Shown here piece after piece: positions 7,993-10,666 of a DNA stretch of 10,666 nucleotides. Both the position numbers and the translations under genes were made by a program. The notes below the pieces were generated by a model. That model made no database searches, had not been told where the DNA came from, and worked only from the letters and a program-made list of their open reading frames with translations. Origin of the DNA: Bacteroidia bacterium (lineage in GTDB: Bacteria; Bacteroidota; Bacteroidia; JABEUT01); contig JABEUT010000102.1 in NCBI GenBank assembly GCA_013044305.1, positions 1 through 10,666 of the forward strand, in the 5' to 3' direction. How positions within the stretch are numbered: the stretch's first letter is position 1; each line of letters begins with the position of its first letter.

Positions 7993-8000
7993 CAAATTTA
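7993..8000 (-). promoter_or_regulatory. -7 element (TAAATTTG on minus strand) for the RelA/SpoT homologue
   Basis: Read on the minus strand this is TAAATTTG, a match to TAnnTTTG, 17 nt before the ATG at 7975. It predicts a very short leader of about 10-12 nt. No clear -33 element is visible. Confidence 0.45.
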
Positions 8001-8070
8001 TAAGCAAGTAAAGTTACATCTTTTTTTCAGTACTCTGCTCACGGAAATAAATTGGCAACTGGAAAATAGA

Positions 8071-8078
8071 TAAGTTTG
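8071..8078 (+). promoter_or_regulatory. -7 element (TAAGTTTG) for hemE
   Basis: TAAGTTTG matches TAnnTTTG. TTGG at 8052-8055 could serve as -33, with a shortish gap. Transcription would begin near 8084, so any start codon upstream of that, including the TTG at 8076 lying inside this element, would be outside the message. This supports ATG 8103 as the hemE start. Confidence 0.55.
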
Positions 8079-8102
8079 CCGTGCAGAAACATTGTCATAG
8101 AA

Positions 8103-9122
8103 ATGAAGAATGATATATTATTAAAAGCAGCCGCAGGAGCAAAGGTTGACCGCCCTGCCGTTTGGCTGATGAGGCAGGCAGGAAGGGTGCTGCCGGGTTA
8201 CCGCAAGTTGCGCGAATCGGTAAAAGATTTTACACAGCTTGTAAAAACGCCGGAACTGGCATGTGAAGCTACCCTCGAACCTGTACACACCCTCGGCGTG
8301 GATGCTGCCATCATATTTTCAGACATACTCGTAGTGCCCGAAGCCATGGGACTACCTTACCGCATGATTGAAAATAAAGGGCCCTGGTTTGAAAATACCA
8401 TTGACAGCGCTAAAGATATTGACAACCTTAAAGACGGCACCGGCGCCGATTGGGATTATGTGCTCAAAGCCATCAGGCTGGTTAAGAAAGAGCTTAATGA
8501 TCAGGTTCCGCTTATTGGCTTTGCAGGCAGCCCTTTTACCATTTTTGCATACATAACCGAAGGAACAGGTTCCAAAACATTTTCGGTCGCAAAACGCATG
8601 TTATTTTCAGAACCTGCAATGGCTCACCGCCTGCTTCAAAAAATTACCCGCACCACTATTGAGTATTTGAAAAATCAGGTTAGGGAAGGTGCGGATATTA
8701 TTCAAATATTCGATTCATGGGGCGGGGTACTGGGGTACGATACTTATAACGAATTTTCGCTGCAATATATTGCAGCGATATGCGACGAATTAAACAAACT
8801 GGTACCAGTGATCGTATTTCCGAAAGGGGCATTTTTTGCAGGCGCCGAACTGAATAAACTTAATTGCAGGGCGGTAAGCCTCGACTGGACGGTAAACCCC
8901 GAAGAAGCACGCAGGGTTTTAAAAGGTAAGACTTTACAGGGCAATCTTGATCCCTGTATGCTTTATGCCGGCAAAAAGGCCATAACAGACGCCGTAAACC
9001 GGATGTGCGACAGATTCGGGAAGCAATCCTACATCGCCAACCTGGGGCATGGCTTATACCCCGATACCCCTGCCGATAATGTTAAGTACTTTGTTGATGC
9101 AGTAAAGGAATATAGCCGATGA
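8103..9122 (+). CDS. hemE: Uroporphyrinogen decarboxylase
   Basis: A 339-residue enzyme that removes four acetate carboxyl groups from uroporphyrinogen III to give coproporphyrinogen III in heme synthesis, in the cytoplasm. The signature PAVWLMRQAGRVLPGYR at 18-34 holds the substrate-binding arginines (Arg24, Arg28). Asp74 in IIFSDILVV is the central aspartate. Tyr150 in FTIFAYITEG, Ser205 in FDSWGG and His316 in NLGHGLYPDTP occupy the other known active-site positions. The frame is open from a TTG at 8076, but that codon lies inside the promoter element, and ATG 8103 gives the usual N-terminus (MKNDILLKAA) and family length. It is followed by a separately promoted tRNA-Leu gene; no other heme gene is in the window. 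Confidence 0.95.
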   Translation: MKNDILLKAAAGAKVDRPAVWLMRQAGRVLPGYRKLRESVKDFTQLVKTPELACEATLEPVHTLGVDAAIIFSDILVVPEAMGLPYRMIENKGPWFENTIDSAKDIDNLKDGTGADWDYVLKAIRLVKKELNDQVPLIGFAGSPFTIFAYITEGTGSKTFSVAKRMLFSEPAMAHRLLQKITRTTIEYLKNQVREGADIIQIFDSWGGVLGYDTYNEFSLQYIAAICDELNKLVPVIVFPKGAFFAGAELNKLNCRAVSLDWTVNPEEARRVLKGKTLQGNLDPCMLYAGKKAITDAVNRMCDRFGKQSYIANLGHGLYPDTPADNVKYFVDAVKEYSR

Positions 9123-9148
9123 ATTACTTTACACACCGGGAAATAAAT

Positions 9149-9156
9149 TATCTTTG
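9149..9156 (+). promoter_or_regulatory. -7 element (TATCTTTG) for the tRNA-Leu gene
   Basis: TATCTTTG matches TAnnTTTG exactly and starts 27 nt after the hemE stop. It would give a 5' leader of about 45 nt before the mature tRNA at 9205, removed by RNase P. The same eight bases form the -7 elements of both leader repeats further right. Confidence 0.55.
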
Positions 9157-9204
9157 CCCGCCCTTGTTCTTAAACTTATTCTACTTGTTCATTCTTTTCT
9201 GCAT

Positions 9205-9288
9205 GCCCGGGTGGCGAAATTGGCAAACGTTGCGGTCTCAGAAGCCGTTGGAGTAATATCCTTGAGAGTTCGAGTCTCTCCCCGGGCA
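9205..9288 (+). tRNA. tRNA-Leu, anticodon CAG
   Basis: A complete class II tRNA. The acceptor stem is GCCCGGG (9205-9211) with CCCGGGC (9281-9287), followed by discriminator A9288. The D arm includes AAATTGGCAAA. The anticodon stem GCGGT/GCCGT (9232-9236 with 9244-9248, two G-T pairs) encloses loop CTCAGAA, so the anticodon is CAG at 9239-9241, reading CUG. A long variable arm with GGA/TCC pairing marks a leucine tRNA. The T arm is GAGAG-TTCGAGT-CTCTC (9264-9280). The 3' CCA is not encoded (the sequence continues CGA), so it must be added enzymatically. Confidence 0.95.
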
Positions 9289-9470
9289 CGAAATTTAGGT
9301 TTTTGTAGCCAATTGTCGTTTTTTGTAGTTTAGGTAAATAAAATTATTTCAACGCAGCTGCAAATTGGTTAGATAAACAGTAAAAGGTCATTGATGCTGT
9401 TTTGAAGAATGCTTAGTTATAGGCTGGTGCGGCAAATAATGAATGAATATAGGAGATGACCGAATTTAGT
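9289..9470. other. Gene-free spacer after tRNA-Leu
   Basis: I see no gene here. Near its start TTTTTGTAG occurs twice (9300-9308 and 9320-9328), and TTTAGGT occurs on both sides of that pair. The T-runs might help end tRNA transcription, but no stable hairpin precedes them. GCAGCTGC at 9354-9361 is a short palindrome. The sequence is AT-rich and otherwise featureless up to the leader repeat. Confidence 0.4.
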
Positions 9471-9610
9471 GTATCTTTGCACCACTTCTTGCGAAGATTG
9501 TATTTCATATTTTAGGTGGTTCTCACCATATTACCTTAGCTCGTCTTACGCTTTTCTTGATAAGTCGATAAAGAGTATAGCCCTTTTAGACTCCTTGTAT
9601 TACCCTAAAT
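9471..9610 (+). repeat. Promoter-plus-leader repeat, copy A
   Basis: This sequence begins at a -7 element (TATCTTTG, 9472-9479) and is a direct repeat of 10511-10650. Over 9471-9550 it matches copy B at 69 of 80 positions without gaps; similarity continues with one gap and fades near 9600. Two short hairpins are kept: CTTC-TTGC-GAAG (9485-9496) and GGTG-GTTCT-CACC (9515-9527). A looser CTTA/TAAG pairing also persists (9545-9548 with 9561-9564). In the first two hairpins the differences between copies fall in loops. It forms the first half of the roughly 245-nt leader of the small gene at 9729, so it is probably a structured cis-acting RNA element. I cannot assign it to a named RNA family. Confidence 0.75.
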
Positions 9611-9728
9611 GTGCAGAATGACTATACAGTTGCATTAAAATTTAAAAATCAGCATGTTAGAATTAAATCCCCTACTGAACTTGCAGAGTAGAAATTGAAC
9701 AGAGTAATTAACAACAAAAACACATACA

Positions 9729-10007
9729 ATGACAGACAAAGAGATACTGCAAAAGTTCGAAGAGATTGAATCAGCAAACCCGGCACGTTTTAAACAATTT
9801 AAATTGAAGGACCATTTGCATTGGGCACCTGTTGCCGGTACTAATAGCCTTACCTGGGGTTTTCACCCGCAGTTTATAGGCAACCTTGAGCGCCATGTAA
9901 AAGTTGGAGTAAGTAAGATAATGAACAAACTTACCAAAACAGGCTATTCGATTGATAAAACAGAAAAGGCAGAGAAAAAAGAAAAACAGGAAGAAGTACC
10001 CGAATAA
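9729..10007 (+). CDS. Small protein of unknown function behind the repeated leader
   Basis: I do not recognise this 92-residue protein. It has an acidic helix-like start (MTDKEILQKFEEIESANPAR), a middle part with aromatic and Gly residues (LHWAPVAGTNSLTWGFHP, about 30-47), a basic stretch (LERHVKVGVSKIMNKLTKTG, about 53-72) and a low-complexity Lys/Glu tail. There is no signal peptide or membrane segment, so it is probably cytoplasmic. The compact aromatic core followed by a charged tail would suit a nucleic-acid or ribosome-associated protein, but that is a guess. The start ATG 9729 has no Shine-Dalgarno sequence, only an A-rich AACAACAAAAACAC stretch ahead of it. The long conserved leader implies post-transcriptional control and supports a real gene. 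An inverted repeat overlaps its stop codon. Confidence 0.75.
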   Translation: MTDKEILQKFEEIESANPARFKQFKLKDHLHWAPVAGTNSLTWGFHPQFIGNLERHVKVGVSKIMNKLTKTGYSIDKTEKAEKKEKQEEVPE

Positions 10008-10021
10008 CCAATTTGGTTATT
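10003..10021. terminator. 9-bp inverted repeat over the stop codon, possible bidirectional terminator
   Basis: AATAACCAA and TTGGTTATT are perfect inverted copies around a single T. In RNA the stem would be about 7-8 bp with a small loop. It includes the TAA stop (10005-10007) of the small gene and ends 6 nt before the stop of the convergent pyrophosphatase remnant. No T-run follows on either strand, so it may act as a 3'-end stabiliser rather than a classical terminator. Confidence 0.4.
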
Positions 10022-10026
10022 AAACA

Positions 10027-10421
10027 TTACTTAAAATCATAACTATACTTATCTTTGTTTTTCAAAGCTAAGGGTACATCCTTTTCCTCCACTGCTATTA
10101 TTTTATCGTCAGCCTCACCGCTGTCAATCATACGCATTACCCCGATTACTCTTGCACTAATGATACAAAGCGGTTCCACTTCTATCTGAAATAATACCAG
10201 TATATCGAGCGGGTCATGGCCTTCACCCAAAGTCTGGGGGATCAAGCCATAGTTGGCGGGACAGAACACAGATGAAAAAAGCACCCTGTCAAGTTTGAGC
10301 ATTCCAATTGCGTTATCCAGTTTACTTTTCCTTGCATCTGCTCGGAATCTCGATAATCGCCTGAACAATATCAGGCTGTGGTTCCCCTATAGGAACTTCG
10401 TGCCATAGGGTTAAAAATCAT
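10027..10421 (-). pseudogene. ppa: Decayed soluble inorganic pyrophosphatase gene (family I)
   Basis: The longest open part (from 10368) includes GMLKLDRVLFSSV, PANYGLIPQTL, DPLDILVLFQ and RVIGVMRMIDSGEADDKIIAV, a clear family I pyrophosphatase core. Reading further upstream recovers the N-terminus in other frames. ATG 10421-10419 gives M-I-F-N-P. After one extra base (near 10406) the frame reads WHEVPIGEPQPDIV then QAIIEIPSRCKEK and hits TAA at 10324-10322. Two missing bases there, in the codons for the conserved Tyr-Glu of 'KYELD', lead into the main frame. The C-terminus is also lost: about 131 residues can be reconstructed against roughly 175 in the family, without the late Tyr-Lys active-site pair. 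By eye, the Tyr of 'FYPxNYG' is Cys, and the first Asp of the DxDPxD motif is Gly. No TAnnTTTG element lies upstream. The reconstruction is direct sequence reading; family residue roles are established knowledge. Confidence 0.85.
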
Positions 10422-10489
10422 GGATGTGTGTAATTCGTCATAATGAGTGCTATTTTAGATCCGGTTTTTGAGTAAGGTTCATAAATTAA

Positions 10490-10519
10490 TTGATTATCCA
10501 TTAAATTATCGTATCTTTG
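10490..10519 (+). promoter_or_regulatory. Complete Bacteroidota promoter of leader copy B
   Basis: TTG at 10490-10492, a 19-nt spacer and TATCTTTG at 10512-10519 give both expected elements at normal spacing. This is the best-formed promoter in the window. It faces right, toward the ATG at 10664. Confidence 0.65.
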
Positions 10520-10650
10520 CACCACTTCTTTAGAAGATTGTATCTCATTCCTTAGGTGGGTCTCACCAAATTACCTTAGTTAGTCTTACACTTTTTTGAT
10601 AAGTAAACAAAAAGAGGATACTCTTTTAGGTTCCTCGCATTAGTAATTTA
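10511..10650 (+). repeat. Promoter-plus-leader repeat, copy B
   Basis: This is the second copy of the element at 9471. It keeps CTTC-TTTA-GAAG (10525-10536), GGTG-GGTCT-CACC (10555-10567) and a CTTA/TAAG pair (10585-10588 with 10600-10603). It then has a perfect 7-bp hairpin, AAAAGAG-GATA-CTCTTTT (10610-10627), of which copy A has only an imperfect version. The copy lies immediately before an ATG at the window edge, so it appears to be the 5' leader of the next gene, about 140 nt long. Confidence 0.75.
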
Positions 10651-10663
10651 ATTAATTTATAAA

Positions 10664-10666
10664 ATG
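10664..10666 (+). CDS. Probable start codon of the next gene
   Basis: The final three bases are ATG, preceded by an AT-rich stretch (aatttataaa) as is usual for Bacteroidota start regions, and 145 nt after the -7 element of copy B. Nothing of the product is visible, so only the position and direction support it. Confidence 0.4.

Noticed and set aside
10027..10368. Short intact pyrophosphatase starting at 10368
   Set aside because: The first 17 or so codons of that frame are an out-of-frame reading of the true N-terminal region, which is recovered in two other frames, and the protein lacks the catalytic N- and C-terminal parts.
9471..10650. Repeat pair as insertion-sequence ends or a CRISPR array
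   Set aside because: There are only two copies about 1 kb apart in direct orientation, with no transposase, no terminal inverted repeats or target-site duplication, and no regular spacers.

Overview
The window looks chromosomal and comes from a member of the Bacteroidota. Many genes are preceded by the Bacteroidota-type -7 promoter element TAnnTTTG, Shine-Dalgarno sites are weak or absent, and the protein set is typical of the phylum: a small outer-membrane beta-barrel beside a glutamine-dependent NAD synthetase, a single-LysM glucosaminidase, and a stand-alone purS. I cannot place it more finely. Most of the window is housekeeping sequence. The unusual part is the last 1.2 kb.

Layout from left to right. 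A minus-strand gene is cut by the left edge (1-121). It is divergent from a two-gene unit: an outer-membrane beta-barrel protein (238-984) and nadE (987-2654), only 2 nt apart. A Nudix hydrolase (2674-3129, minus) converges on nadE. A secreted glucosaminidase/LysM protein (3277-4143) and a predicted lipoprotein of unknown function (about 4405-5412) follow on the plus strand. Then comes purS (5482-5751), which converges with 4 nt of spacing on a full-length bifunctional RelA/SpoT homologue (5756-7975, minus). The RelA/SpoT gene and hemE (8103-9122) are divergent, each with its own TAnnTTTG element. A tRNA-Leu(CAG) gene (9205-9288) lies behind hemE with its own promoter element.

The right end, 9289-10666, is accessory in character. 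A sequence of about 80-140 nt that begins exactly at a promoter (gtatctttgcaccacttctt) occurs twice as direct repeats, at 9471-9610 and 10511-10650. The first 80 positions match at 69. Changes in the two clearest small hairpins fall in loops while stems are kept. Copy A is the start of a roughly 245-nt untranslated leader for an unrecognised 92-residue basic/acidic protein (9729-10007). Copy B ends a few bases before an ATG at the very edge of the window. This suggests a structured cis-regulatory 5' leader used by at least two genes, with possible alternative pairings. Between the copies, on the minus strand, lies a decayed soluble inorganic pyrophosphatase gene with two frameshifts, substituted catalytic positions and a lost C-terminus.

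Functionally the intact genes cover NAD synthesis, purine synthesis, heme synthesis, the stringent response, cell-wall cleavage and leucine decoding. They look like independently transcribed neighbours rather than one pathway. The candidate for something undescribed is the repeated leader RNA and the small protein behind it.
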